From positions 329,422 to 393,421 of the forward strand of contig NZ_BMTV01000002.1 in assembly GCF_014649855.1 (NCBI RefSeq): DNA of 64,000 nucleotides, given 5' to 3'. Position 1 is the first letter of the stretch; each line of letters opens with the position of its first letter. Made by a program: the position numbers and the translations under genes. This document shows, one piece after another, positions 21,325 to 30,861 of this stretch. Below the pieces are notes generated by a model that had not been told where the DNA came from, made no database searches, and worked only from the letters and a program-made list of their open reading frames with translations. This DNA comes from Streptomyces roseolus. Its GTDB lineage: Bacteria > Actinomycetota > Actinomycetes > Streptomycetales > Streptomycetaceae.

Positions 21325-22083
21325 TCAGGGCTTGCGGGCCTCGATGAGGAAGCGGGTGGTGTGCGCGACGAAGGGGCCCTCCTCGGCGATCCGTCCGTGC
21401 AGCTCGCGGAGCCGGTCGCGGTAGGCGTCCACCGTGAAGCCGGGCACCATCCAGATCACCTTCCGGAGGAACCAGACCACCGCGCCCACGTCCAGGAACT
21501 CGGTCCGCAGCGACTCCGCCCGCAGGTCCACCACCTCCAGGCCGGCCGCCTCGGCGGCCCGCCGCGCGTCCTGCGGGTGCCGGGCGCGGCGGACCTCCTC
21601 CGGCTGCGGCCCGAGGAAGTACTCGACGAGCTCGAAGACGCTGGCCGGGCCCACCTGCTGGGAGAAGTACGTGCCGCCGGGCCGCAGCACCCGCCCGATC
21701 TCCTCCCACCAGACGGTCACCGGATGGCGGCTGACGACCAGGTCGAAGGCGGCGTCTCCGAAGGGCAGCGGCGGCTCGTCCTCGTCGTGGACGACGACCG
21801 CGCCGAGGGGGTGCAGCAGCCGGGTCGCCTTCGCCACGTTCGGCGGCCAGGACTCGGTGGCGGCCGTCAGCGGCGGCAGCTTCCCGGCCCCGGCGAGCAC
21901 CTCGCCGCCGCCGGTCTGGACGTCGAGCGCGGCCGAGGCCCGGCCCAGCCGTTCGCCCAGCAGCCGCTGATAGCCCCACGAGGGGCGCTGTTCGGTCGCC
22001 CTGCCGTCGAGCCAGGAGAAGTCCCAGCCCTCCATCGGGGCGGCCTCGGCCTCCGCCACCAAATCCTCGAAACTTCGCGTCAT
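21325..22083 (-). CDS. SAM-dependent methyltransferase
   Basis: 252 residues of the class I methyltransferase fold. Motif I is degenerate (ALDVQTGGGEVLAG instead of DxGxGxG), the acidic residue of motif II is in VVVHDEDEPPLPF, and motif IV/V is FDLVVSRHPVTVWW followed by VLRPGGTYFSQQVG. Relatives are annotated as UbiE/rRNA-guanine-type methyltransferases, but the substrate is not evident. It lies between the ankyrin-HEAT gene and a metalloprotease-like gene, all on the minus strand. Confidence 0.88.
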   Translation of the reverse strand: MTRSFEDLVAEAEAAPMEGWDFSWLDGRATEQRPSWGYQRLLGERLGRASAALDVQTGGGEVLAGAGKLPPLTAATESWPPNVAKATRLLHPLGAVVVHDEDEPPLPFGDAAFDLVVSRHPVTVWWEEIGRVLRPGGTYFSQQVGPASVFELVEYFLGPQPEEVRRARHPQDARRAAEAAGLEVVDLRAESLRTEFLDVGAVVWFLRKVIWMVPGFTVDAYRDRLRELHGRIAEEGPFVAHTTRFLIEARKP

Positions 22084-22141
22084 GTCCGTATTGTCGCCGT
22101 CGGTGGTGGGGAAGTCGCGGCGTTTTCCGCCGGGGGCACGG

Positions 22142-23047
22142 TCAGGTGGCGCAGTCGAGGACCGTCCCGCACAGCCGGCAGCGGGCTCGCAGGTGCCGGC
22201 CGGTCGGGAGGCGCAGGCGCTGGTGGCAGGCGGGACAGGGGAAGGTGACGGCGGTCGCGGGGACGGCGCCGTCGAAGGCGTACGGGGCGCCGGGGGCGGG
22301 GCGGCCGAGGCGGCGGTCGTGGGCGTAGCGGCGGCGGGCCGTCCAGCCCGCGGCGGCGAGCGGGGGCAGGCGCAGTTCGCGTTCCGCCTCGGCCCGGCCG
22401 CGGCGCCAGGCCTCGTACGCGGCCGCGCCGGTGAACCAGGGGGAGGGGTCCTCGGCGAAGCGTTCGGCGCGCCGGGCGAGGACCCAGCCGAACTCCTCCG
22501 GGGTGAGGTAGCCGAGTTTCTGGCTCTCGGCGCCGTCCTGCCGGAAGGCGTCGAGAAGCAGCCAGCCCGTGCCGAGGTAGGCGGTCACGACGTCGGTGAG
22601 GATCTCGTTCCGTTCCCCGTCGGGGAAGCCCAGGTCGAGGCGGTGCAGCAGGATGTGGGTGATCTCGTGGGCGAGGGCGGCGCCGATGTCCCGGGGGCGG
22701 CCGCGGAAGCGCGCGTTGAGTTCGACGGAGTACTCGGGCCCCGCGGCGAGTTCGACGGCGGCGGCGTGTTCCATCGCCCGGAACGAGACCACGACGCGGG
22801 CCTCGGGGAGGCGCAGGTGGCGGACCAGGGCCCCGGCGACGCGGGTGGCGCCGAGGAGCGGGTCCTCGCCGGGGGAGAGGGCCACGTCGGCGGCGGTCAC
22901 GCTGGTCGGGTAGCGGTCGACGCCGGTGGCTCCGAGGCGCCGGTAGAGCGCGGTGAGCGAGGCCCGTACGGCCTCCCGGTGAGGGAAGCCGTGCTCCACC
23001 CCATGGGTGTCCTCGCGGACCCGGTCGGCCCCATGACGGTCCGTCAT
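22142..23047 (-). CDS. Unrecognised HExxH protein with C-terminal zinc ribbon
   Basis: 301 residues, no signal peptide or membrane segment. The centre has AALAHEITHILLHRLDLGF, a HExxH zinc-protease motif; the third ligand may be the Glu in GERNEILTDVVTAYLG, as in gluzincins. The C-terminus has two pairs of cysteines (CPACHQRLRLP, then CRLCGTVLDC), a rubredoxin-like zinc ribbon. I do not recognise the family. It could be a cytoplasmic metallopeptidase or a non-catalytic SprT-like protein. GGGGGTGA lies before the ATG. It is divergent from the trypsin gene with a 194-base control region. Confidence 0.75.
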   Translation of the reverse strand: MTDRHGADRVREDTHGVEHGFPHREAVRASLTALYRRLGATGVDRYPTSVTAADVALSPGEDPLLGATRVAGALVRHLRLPEARVVVSFRAMEHAAAVELAAGPEYSVELNARFRGRPRDIGAALAHEITHILLHRLDLGFPDGERNEILTDVVTAYLGTGWLLLDAFRQDGAESQKLGYLTPEEFGWVLARRAERFAEDPSPWFTGAAAYEAWRRGRAEAERELRLPPLAAAGWTARRRYAHDRRLGRPAPGAPYAFDGAVPATAVTFPCPACHQRLRLPTGRHLRARCRLCGTVLDCAT

Positions 23048-23148
23048 GCGTGATCACCCCCGCCCTCCACTGTACGGTCCGGGTGCGGTGTCTGGCCGAA
23101 AAGGCTTCCTTGTGGCGGCAGTTGAAGCTGTCCATAATCCGGACATGA

Positions 23149-24027
<879 letters not shown>

Positions 24028-24041
24028 CCCACCGGAAGACC

Positions 24042-24075
24042 GGGGCCCCGGGGCGGCACAGCGCCCCGGGGCCCC
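24042..24075 (+). terminator. Terminator after the trypsin gene
   Basis: Perfect 14-base stem (GGGGCCCCGGGGCG and its complement) with a six-base loop, 15 bases after the stop. It can also end transcripts of the convergent galactosidase gene. Confidence 0.85.
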
Positions 24076-24095
24076 TCCCCGCGTGATCGCCTTGT

Positions 24096-25865
24096 TCAGT
24101 TCGAGAATGGGTAGGACAGCTCCACGGCCTCCGGCCCGGACCCCTCCAGCTCCAGTACCCACACCTCGTTCGCCCCCTCCCGCAGCACCGGCCCCGGGAC
24201 GAACAGGCCCTCCTGCGGGCCCGCCGAGGGCCAGTACCGGCCCAGGCAGAAGCCGTTCGCCCAGACGAAGCCCCGGCCCGCGCCCGGCAGCCGCAGCTCC
24301 GCGTCCCCGGCGCCCGCCACCTCCACCGACGCCCGGTACAGGCCCCGGCCGTCGTACCGCTCCGACACCTTCCGGAACGGCACCCGGCCGCCCACCGCCT
24401 CCGCCGTGAACGCGTCCAGGCGCAGCCCCCGGGCCCGCACCCCGTGCACGTACTGCCGCTCGTGCAGCAGCCCGCCGGTGATCCCCTTCGGCTCGGCCAG
24501 CCGCGGCCCGTAGTTCACCCGGCCCAGCGACTCCACCCACAGCTCCACCACCGCGGGCCCCGCCACCGGCTCCGGCAGGACCGCGTCCTCCTCCGTGAGC
24601 ACCCCGGCGAAGGCGCCGTCCACCCACACCTGCGCCCGGTCCCGCAGCCCCGTCACCCGGAGCGGATACGGCTGCCGGGGACCCGGCACGGAGAAGCGGT
24701 AGCGCACCAGGCCCCGGTCCACGCCCAGCTCCTCGAAGACCGGCGGCGCCCCCGCCTCGACCTCCTCGCCGCCCAGCGCCCCCAGCACCGCGTCCAGCGG
24801 CGCCCACTCCGCCGCGTCCGCCCGCACCGGAGCCGCCAGCCGGGCCGGCGGCTCCGGCACCTCCGGCAGCGGGCCCGCCGCGTACTCCGCGAGCACCGCC
24901 CGGAAGCGGTGGTACTTCTCCGTCGCCCGCCCCCACTCGTCCACCGGCGCGTCGTAGTCGTACGAGGTCACCGTCGGCAGCAGCCGGCCGTCGTGCAGGT
25001 CGCCGGAGCGGTTCGCGCCCGCCCAGCCGCCGAAGTTCGAGCCCCCGTGCGCCATGTAGACGTTCACCGACGCCCCGCACTCCAGGACCTCCCGCAGCGC
25101 CCCGGCCGCGTCCTCCGCGCCCCGCGCCGCGTGCTCCGTCCCCCAGTGGTCGAACCAGCCGCACCAGAACTCCATGCACATCAGCGGCCCCGACGGCCGG
25201 TGCCGTCGCAGCGCCGCGAAGCCCTCCGCCGCGCCCGAGCCGAAGTTCGCCGTCGCCAGCACCCCCGGCACCGAGCCGCCCGTCAGCATGTGGTCCTCGG
25301 GACCGTCCGAGGTGAAGAGCGGCACCGTCACCCCGCACTCCCGCAGCAGCCCCGCCAGCCACTTCAGATAGCGGGCATCACTTCCGTAACTCCCGTACTC
25401 GTTCTCCACCTGGACCATCAGCACCGGCCCGCCCCGGTCCACCTGCCGCGCCACCACCTGCGGCAGCAGCCGCCGGAACCACCGTTCCACCGGCGCCAGG
25501 AACTCCGGGTCCCGGGTCCGCACCCGTCGTCCGAGGGGCCCCGTCACCCAGTGCGGCAGCCCGCCGTTCTCCCACTCGGCGCAGACGTACGGCCCCGGGC
25601 GCACGAGCGCCCGCATCCCCGCCGCCGCCACCGCGTCCAGGAAGCGGCCCAGCGCCTCCGGATCCGCCCACCGGCCCGGCTCCGGCTCGTGCAGGTTCCA
25701 CGGCACGTACGTCTCCACGCACTCCAGGCCCATCGCCCGCAGCATCCGGAGCCGGTGCCCCCAGTGCCCCTCGTGCACCCGGAAGTAGTGCAGCGCCCCC
25801 GACAGCAGCCGCACCGGCCGCCCGTCGAGCAGAAAGTCCTCGTCACCCACAGCGAACGTGCTCAT
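24096..25865 (-). CDS. Beta-galactosidase, glycoside hydrolase family 35
   Basis: 589 residues. It hydrolyses terminal beta-galactosides. The catalytic TIM barrel occupies about 1-320: start FLLDGRPVRLLSGALHYFRV, WNLHEPEPG, LVRPGPYVCAEWENGGLP, the acid/base Glu in MVQVENEYGSYG, and the nucleophile Glu in LMCMEFWCGWFDHWG. The C-terminal 250 residues are beta-sandwich domains ending NEVWVLELEG. No signal peptide, so the substrate must be imported. The ATG at 25865 is preceded by GAGGGTGG. The divergent AraC regulator, 93 bases away, probably controls it. No sugar transporter is adjacent. Confidence 0.95.
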   Translation of the reverse strand: MSTFAVGDEDFLLDGRPVRLLSGALHYFRVHEGHWGHRLRMLRAMGLECVETYVPWNLHEPEPGRWADPEALGRFLDAVAAAGMRALVRPGPYVCAEWENGGLPHWVTGPLGRRVRTRDPEFLAPVERWFRRLLPQVVARQVDRGGPVLMVQVENEYGSYGSDARYLKWLAGLLRECGVTVPLFTSDGPEDHMLTGGSVPGVLATANFGSGAAEGFAALRRHRPSGPLMCMEFWCGWFDHWGTEHAARGAEDAAGALREVLECGASVNVYMAHGGSNFGGWAGANRSGDLHDGRLLPTVTSYDYDAPVDEWGRATEKYHRFRAVLAEYAAGPLPEVPEPPARLAAPVRADAAEWAPLDAVLGALGGEEVEAGAPPVFEELGVDRGLVRYRFSVPGPRQPYPLRVTGLRDRAQVWVDGAFAGVLTEEDAVLPEPVAGPAVVELWVESLGRVNYGPRLAEPKGITGGLLHERQYVHGVRARGLRLDAFTAEAVGGRVPFRKVSERYDGRGLYRASVEVAGAGDAELRLPGAGRGFVWANGFCLGRYWPSAGPQEGLFVPGPVLREGANEVWVLELEGSGPEAVELSYPFSN

Positions 25866-25896
25866 GGCCCCACCCTCGCCCCCTGGCGGCGAGCCG

Positions 25897-25935
25897 GTCC
25901 ATGGACAAAGATCGTCGCAGTTTGGACCTTGGACA
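25897..25935. promoter_or_regulatory. Repeated TGGAC motifs between the galactosidase and AraC genes
   Basis: The palindrome GTCCATGGAC (25897-25906) and three same-strand TGGAC copies starting at 25902, 25923 and 25930. The 21-base step between the first two is two helical turns, as expected for an AraC-type direct-repeat operator. Confidence 0.45.
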
Positions 25936-25958
25936 GCGCGCGGAAGGGCGGACGGCGG

Positions 25959-26846
25959 ATGTACCACACCTGGATGCGCTACTTCACGCCCGGCCCCGTC
26001 CACCACCGCCTCGGCCTCGTCTGCCTCGGCGTCGGACTCCAGCACGGCCGCCTCCCCGTCGTCGGCCCCCGCACCCTCGACCACCACGTCGCCGTCCTCG
26101 TCTCCGCCGGCGGCGGCTGGTACCGCTCCGCCGACGGCCGCACCACCCCCGTCGCCGCCCCCGCGCTCCTCTGGCTCACCCCCGGCGTCCCCCACCACTA
26201 CGGCGCCGACCCCGCCACCGGCTGGGACGAGTCCTTCGTCGACTTCACCGGACCCGCCGCCGCCACCTACACCGAACTCGGCTACATCGAGCCCGACCGG
26301 CCCGTCGTCCCCCTCGCCGACGCCGGCCCCGCCCGCGCCGCCATCGGCCGCATCGCCCGCGCCGCCCGCCCCGGCAACCCGCTCCTGGAGGTCGAGACCG
26401 CCGCCGCCGTCCACGAACTCCTCGTCGCCCTGCGCCGCGCCCGCGCCGACACCGACGCCGACGGCGACCCCGTCCTCACCGGCCTCGCCCGCGACGCCTT
26501 CCAGCCGTTCTCCGTCGCCGAACACGCCGCCCGGCACGGCATGACCGCCGCCGAGCTGCGCGCCGCCGTCCGCCGCGCCGCCGGCTGCAGCCCCAAGGAC
26601 TACCTGCTCACCGTCCGCCTCGGCCGCGCCAAGGAACTCCTCGCCGCCACCGAGCTGCCCGTCGCCTCCGTCGCCCGCCGCGTCGGCTACGACGACCCCG
26701 CCTACTTCTCCCGCCTCTTCACCCGCAGGGTCGGACTCGCCCCCGTCCGCTTCCGCGAGCAGCAGGGCCGCGCCGTCCACGGCGGCTGGAGCGACCGCGT
26801 ACCGGATCCCGAACACCCGCCCACCCTCACCGGGGACTCCGGCTAG
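25959..26846 (+). CDS. AraC family transcriptional regulator
   Basis: 295 residues. The N-terminal cupin-like sensor domain (about 1-150, including APALLWLTPGVPHHYG) is followed by two C-terminal HTH motifs; the last is SVARRVGYDDPAYFSRLFTR followed by VGLAPVRFR, the usual AraC signature. The middle HTH half is less conserved. GGAAGGG lies about nine bases before the ATG. It is divergent from the GH35 galactosidase and very probably activates it in response to a galactoside. The stop codon TAG is part of the -10 box of the next gene. Confidence 0.92.
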   Translation: MYHTWMRYFTPGPVHHRLGLVCLGVGLQHGRLPVVGPRTLDHHVAVLVSAGGGWYRSADGRTTPVAAPALLWLTPGVPHHYGADPATGWDESFVDFTGPAAATYTELGYIEPDRPVVPLADAGPARAAIGRIARAARPGNPLLEVETAAAVHELLVALRRARADTDADGDPVLTGLARDAFQPFSVAEHAARHGMTAAELRAAVRRAAGCSPKDYLLTVRLGRAKELLAATELPVASVARRVGYDDPAYFSRLFTRRVGLAPVRFREQQGRAVHGGWSDRVPDPEHPPTLTGDSG

Positions 26847-26849
26847 GCT
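26844..26849 (+). promoter_or_regulatory. -10 box of the chorismate mutase gene
   Basis: TAGGCT overlaps the araC stop codon and ends eight bases before the ATG, so the mRNA is probably leaderless. Confidence 0.55.
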
Positions 26850-26857
26850 CGCTGACC

Positions 26858-27184
26858 ATGAGCGACACCAGGAACGACTCCCGCGACATCGACCCCGCCG
26901 TCCGAGCCGAGCTGACCCGGCTGCGCGAGTCGATCGACAACATCGACGCCGCCGTCGTCCACATGCTCGCCGAACGCTTCAAGTGCACCCAGCAGGTCGG
27001 CGTCCTCAAGGCCGAGCACCAGCTGCCGCCCGCCGACCCGGCCCGCGAGGCCCGCCAGATCGCCCGGCTGCGCGAACTCGCCGAGAGCGCCAAACTGGAC
27101 CCGGCCTTCGCGGAGAAGCTCCTCAACTTCATCATCGCCGAGGTCATCCGCCACCACGAGACGATCGCGGACGGAGCGCGCTGA
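26858..27184 (+). CDS. Chorismate mutase (AroQ type)
   Basis: 108 residues, all-helical AroQ fold. It rearranges chorismate to prephenate for Phe and Tyr synthesis. Typical features are LRESIDNIDAAVVHMLAERF in helix 1, the KxxxxLPPADPAREARQI loop region, and the C-terminal AEVIRHHETIA. It is a stand-alone monofunctional cytoplasmic enzyme. The short actinobacterial form is activated by DAHP synthase in mycobacteria, and the same may apply here. The stop codon overlaps an ATG of a 12-codon mini-ORF that leads to the asparaginase gene. Confidence 0.93.
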   Translation: MSDTRNDSRDIDPAVRAELTRLRESIDNIDAAVVHMLAERFKCTQQVGVLKAEHQLPPADPAREARQIARLRELAESAKLDPAFAEKLLNFIIAEVIRHHETIADGAR

Positions 27185-27230
27185 TGACCCGCGTCCCGAC
27201 CGCGGAGGGAGCCCGCCGATGACCCGCGTC
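27167..27230 (+). repeat. Tandem duplication of a translation-initiation region
   Basis: Two copies, 27167-27195 and 27202-27230, of a sequence holding a purine-rich site and ATGACCCGCGTC. They differ at three of 29 positions. Confidence 0.75.
27184..27222 (+). CDS. 12-codon mini-ORF made by duplication of the asparaginase start region
   Basis: ATG at 27184 overlaps the chorismate mutase stop (TGATG), and the stop at 27220-27222 overlaps the asparaginase ATG at 27219 (ATGA). It would encode MTRVPTAEGARR. The DNA around its start (27167-27195) is 26 of 29 identical to that around the real start (27202-27230), offset by 35 bases, so a tandem copy created it. It probably passes ribosomes from one gene to the next. 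The peptide itself is unlikely to have a function. Confidence 0.5.
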   Translation: MTRVPTAEGARR

Positions 27231-28208
27231 ACGGTCTTCACCCTCGGAGGGACCATCTCCGCGCGAGGCGGTGACGCGGCCCGGATGACCGGCCCCGAGG
27301 TCCTCGCGGCCCTCGGCGCCCCCGGGGACGTCGAACTCCGCGACTTCCGCCGGCTCCCCTCCTCCTCCCTCGCCCCCGAGGACCTCGCCGCCCTCGCCGC
27401 CGAGGTGGACGAGACGGTCGCCGCCGGCTCCGGCGTGGTCGTCGTCCAGGGCACCGACACCCTGGAGGAGACCGCCTTCCTCCTCGACCTGCTCTGCCCC
27501 ACCGAGCGCGCCCCCGTCGTCGTCACCGGCGCCATGCGCCGCACCGACCTGCCCGGCGCCGACGGCCCCGCCAACCTCGCCGCCGCCCTCGCCGTCGCCG
27601 CCGACCCCGCCTGCCGGGGCCTCGGCGTCCTCGTCGTCCTCGCCGACGAGATCCACGCCGCCCGGCACGCCCGCAAGACCCACACCACCTCGGTCGCCAC
27701 CTTCGCCTCGCCCGGCGCCGGCCCCCTCGGCGCCGTCGTCGAGGGCACCCCGCGGATCCTGCTCCGCCCCACCGTGCCCACCGCGCCCTGCCGGCTCTCC
27801 TACGACCCCGCCGTCCGGATCGCCCTCGTCACCCTCGCCCTCGGCGACCGCGGCGAGCTGCTCACCGCCGTCGACGACCGCTTCCAGGGCCTCGTCGTCG
27901 CCGCCTTCGGCGCCGGCCACGCCCCCTCCTGGCTCGTCGAACCCCTCGCGGAGCTCGCCCGCCGCATCCCGGTCGTCCTCGCCTCCCGCACCGGAGCGGG
28001 CACCGGCCTCACCGGGACCTACCGCGGCCCCGGCTCCGAGCACGACCTCCTCCACCGCGGCCTGATCCCGGCCGGCCCGCTCGACCCCGCCAAGGCCCGG
28101 CTGCTGCTCGCCGCCCTCGTCTCCAGCGGCGCCGCCGGACCCGCCGGCTACGACCGCCCCCGGATCACCGCCGCCTTCGCCCACCTCGACGGCACCGGCC
28201 TCGCCTGA
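27219..28208 (+). CDS. L-asparaginase
   Basis: 329 residues. It hydrolyses L-asparagine to aspartate and ammonia. The first catalytic Thr is T12 in FTLGGTIS; the second is in VVVQGTDTLEETAFLL. The Asp of that motif and the Lys in ARHARKTHTTS complete the triad. The serine-rich C-terminal half follows the usual fold. No signal peptide, so it is the cytoplasmic type. CGGAGGGAG lies eight bases before the ATG. It is coupled to the chorismate mutase gene through a mini-ORF. Confidence 0.93.
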   Translation: MTRVTVFTLGGTISARGGDAARMTGPEVLAALGAPGDVELRDFRRLPSSSLAPEDLAALAAEVDETVAAGSGVVVVQGTDTLEETAFLLDLLCPTERAPVVVTGAMRRTDLPGADGPANLAAALAVAADPACRGLGVLVVLADEIHAARHARKTHTTSVATFASPGAGPLGAVVEGTPRILLRPTVPTAPCRLSYDPAVRIALVTLALGDRGELLTAVDDRFQGLVVAAFGAGHAPSWLVEPLAELARRIPVVLASRTGAGTGLTGTYRGPGSEHDLLHRGLIPAGPLDPAKARLLLAALVSSGAAGPAGYDRPRITAAFAHLDGTGLA

Positions 28209-28275
28209 CCCCCGCCGGACCCGGCTTCGGCAACCCCCCTGCCCGCCGACCGGACGATCGGGCAGCATAGGGCCC

Positions 28276-30762
28276 ATGTCCGTACTGACGCGCGACGAAG
28301 CGCAGACCCGTGCCCAGCTGCTCGACGTCCACCACTACGCGGTGGACCTCGACCTCACCGACGGCGACGAGACCTTCGGGTCCACCAGCCGCATCCGCTT
28401 CACCGCCCGCGCCGCCGGGTCCACCTTCGTCGAACTCAAGCCGGACACCCTGCACTCCGCGACCCTCGACGGCGCGCCGCTCGACCCCGCCGCGCTGGAC
28501 GGGAACCGGCTCCCGCTCGACCTCACCGAGGGCGAGCACGAGCTGACCGTCACCGCCACCATGCGCTACTCGCACACCGGCGAGGGCATGCACCGCTTCC
28601 TCGACCCCACCGACGGCGAGTCCTACGTCTACACCCAGCTCTTCATGGAGGACGTCCAGCGCGTCTTCGCCGCCTTCGACCAGCCCGACCTGAAGGCCGT
28701 CTTCGACGTCGCCGTCACCGCCCCCGAGGGCTGGACCGTCCTCTCCAACGGCATCACCGAACGGCAGGAGGACGGCCGCTGGACCGCGGCCACCACCCCG
28801 CCGCTCTCCACCTACTTCGTCTGCGTCGCCGCCGGGCCCTGGCACTCGGTCCGGACCGAGCACGCCGGACTGCCCTTCGGCATCCACTGCCGCCGCTCGC
28901 TCGCCCCCCACCTCGACGCCGACGCCGACGAGATCATCGCCGTCACCAAGGCCTGCTACGACCGCTTCCACGAGAAGTTCGACGAGCCCTACCCCTTCGA
29001 CTCCTACGACCAGGCCTTCGTCCCCGAGTTCAACGCCGGCGCCATGGAGAACCCCGGCCTCGTCACCTTCCGCGACGAGTTCGTCTTCCGCTCCGCCGTC
29101 ACCGCCACCGAGCGCATGACCCGCGCCATGGTCATCGCCCACGAGATGGCCCACATGTGGTTCGGCGACCTCGTCACCCTCCGCTGGTGGGACGACATCT
29201 GGCTGAACGAGTCCTTCGCCGAGTACATGGGCTACCAGACCGTCAACGAAGCCTGCTCCGACCTCTTCGCCGACACCTGGATCGACTTCGGCGTCGCCCG
29301 CAAGGCCTGGGGGTACGACGCCGACCAGCGCCCCTCCACCCACCCCGTCGCCCCGGACCCCGAGGCCGTCCCCGACACCGCCTCCGCCCTCCTCAACTTC
29401 GACGGCATCTCCTACGCCAAGGGCGCCTCCGCCCTCCGCCAGCTCGTCACCTGGCTCGGCGAGGCCGACTTCCTCGCCGGCATCAACATCCACTTCAAGC
29501 GGCACAAGTTCGGCAACGCCACCCTCGCCGACTTCATCGACAACCTCGCCGCCGCCACCGACCGCGACGTCCACGCCTGGGCCGAGCAGTGGCTGCGCAC
29601 CACCGGCGTCGACACCCTCACCCCCCGCCTCACCGGCGAGGGCAGCCGCTGGGAGCTCACCGTCGACCGCGCCGGCAGCCGTCCCCACCGCATCGAGGCC
29701 GGCCTCTACGACCGCCGCCCCGACGGCGAACTCGCCCTGCGCGAGCGCGTAGCCCTCGACGTGCCGCAGCGGGAGCCCGCCCGCCTCACCGGCCCCCGCC
29801 CCGCCCTCGTCGTCCTCAACGACGGCGACCTCAGCTACGCCAAGCTCCGCTTCGACGAGGTCTCCGAGGAGTCCGCCCTCCGCGGCCTCTCCCGCATCCC
29901 CGACCCGCTCACCCGCGCCGTCGTCTGGAACAGCCTCCGCGACATGGTCCGCGACGGCGAACTGGCGCCCGCCGCCTACCTGGAGACCGCCCGCGCCCAC
30001 CTCACCGAGGAGACCGACCTCGGCATCGTCCAGGGCGTCCTCGCCTTCGCCCGGCAGCAGGTCGCCGACCGGTACGTCCCCGAGGACCGCCGTCCCGCCG
30101 CCCTCGCCGGCCTCCGCGAGATCGCCCGCGCTCTGCTCCGCCGCACCGAGGACGGCGAGGACCCCGGACTGCGCCTCACCGCCGTCCGCGCCCTCATCGA
30201 CAGCGCCACCACCCCCGACCAGATCGCCTCCTGGCTCGACGAGGGCACCGTCCACGGCGGCCCCGAGCTCGACCCGGAGCTGCGCTGGCGGATCCTCGCC
30301 CGGCTCGCCGTCCTCGGCGCCACCGACGAGGCCGCCATCGCCGCCGAGCTGGAGCGCGATCCCAGCGCCACCGGCCAGGAGGGCGCGGCCCGCTGCCGCG
30401 CCTCCCTTCCCGACCCGGCCGCCAAGGCGGCGGCCTGGGCCGCCATGTTCGACTCCGACGACCTGTCGAACTACCTCTTCACCGCCACCGCGCTCGGCTT
30501 CTGGCAGCCCGAGCAGGCCGACCTGGTGAGCGCGTACGTCGAGCGCTTCTACGACGACGCCGCCGCCCTCGGCGACCGCCGGGGCCCCGCGATGGCCGAG
30601 GCAGCCGGCCGCTACGCCTTCCCCGCGTACGCGGTCGACGCCGACTCCCTCGCCCTCGGCGAACGCCGGCTCGCCGACGACGCCGTGATCCCCGCCCTGC
30701 GGCGCAAGCTCGTCGACCAGCTCGACGACCTGGCCCGCGCCCTGCGCGTCCGCCAGGGCTGA
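28276..30762 (+). CDS. pepN: Aminopeptidase N
   Basis: 828 residues, M1 family zinc aminopeptidase of the cytoplasm; it removes N-terminal residues during peptide recycling. Domains are an N-terminal beta sandwich (1-190), a thermolysin-like catalytic domain with the substrate motif GAMENPG, the zinc motif HEMAHMWFGD and the third ligand in WLNESFAEYMGY, then the long helical C-terminal domain (about 530-828). Length is typical for actinobacteria. A -10-like CAGCAT ends seven bases before the ATG, so the mRNA may be leaderless. A perfect terminator hairpin follows the stop. Confidence 0.97.
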   Translation: MSVLTRDEAQTRAQLLDVHHYAVDLDLTDGDETFGSTSRIRFTARAAGSTFVELKPDTLHSATLDGAPLDPAALDGNRLPLDLTEGEHELTVTATMRYSHTGEGMHRFLDPTDGESYVYTQLFMEDVQRVFAAFDQPDLKAVFDVAVTAPEGWTVLSNGITERQEDGRWTAATTPPLSTYFVCVAAGPWHSVRTEHAGLPFGIHCRRSLAPHLDADADEIIAVTKACYDRFHEKFDEPYPFDSYDQAFVPEFNAGAMENPGLVTFRDEFVFRSAVTATERMTRAMVIAHEMAHMWFGDLVTLRWWDDIWLNESFAEYMGYQTVNEACSDLFADTWIDFGVARKAWGYDADQRPSTHPVAPDPEAVPDTASALLNFDGISYAKGASALRQLVTWLGEADFLAGINIHFKRHKFGNATLADFIDNLAAATDRDVHAWAEQWLRTTGVDTLTPRLTGEGSRWELTVDRAGSRPHRIEAGLYDRRPDGELALRERVALDVPQREPARLTGPRPALVVLNDGDLSYAKLRFDEVSEESALRGLSRIPDPLTRAVVWNSLRDMVRDGELAPAAYLETARAHLTEETDLGIVQGVLAFARQQVADRYVPEDRRPAALAGLREIARALLRRTEDGEDPGLRLTAVRALIDSATTPDQIASWLDEGTVHGGPELDPELRWRILARLAVLGATDEAAIAAELERDPSATGQEGAARCRASLPDPAAKAAAWAAMFDSDDLSNYLFTATALGFWQPEQADLVSAYVERFYDDAAALGDRRGPAMAEAAGRYAFPAYAVDADSLALGERRLADDAVIPALRRKLVDQLDDLARALRVRQG

Positions 30763-30768
30763 GCAGGA

Positions 30769-30797
30769 GGGACGGCACCCCGCCGGGGTGCCGTCCC
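30769..30797 (+). terminator. Terminator after pepN
   Basis: Perfect 13-base stem (GGGACGGCACCCC and its complement) with a three-base loop, seven bases after the stop. Confidence 0.88.
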
Positions 30798-30861
30798 CCG
30801 TTCGGGTCACGTGTTCGCGGTCGCCGGACAGGGCCCCGCCGGCCCCGGCACCCTGTCGTCC

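Noticed and set aside
30798..30861. Iron box (DmdR/IdeR) for the siderophore pair
   Set aside because: No TTAGG-type palindrome is present in the upstream bases.
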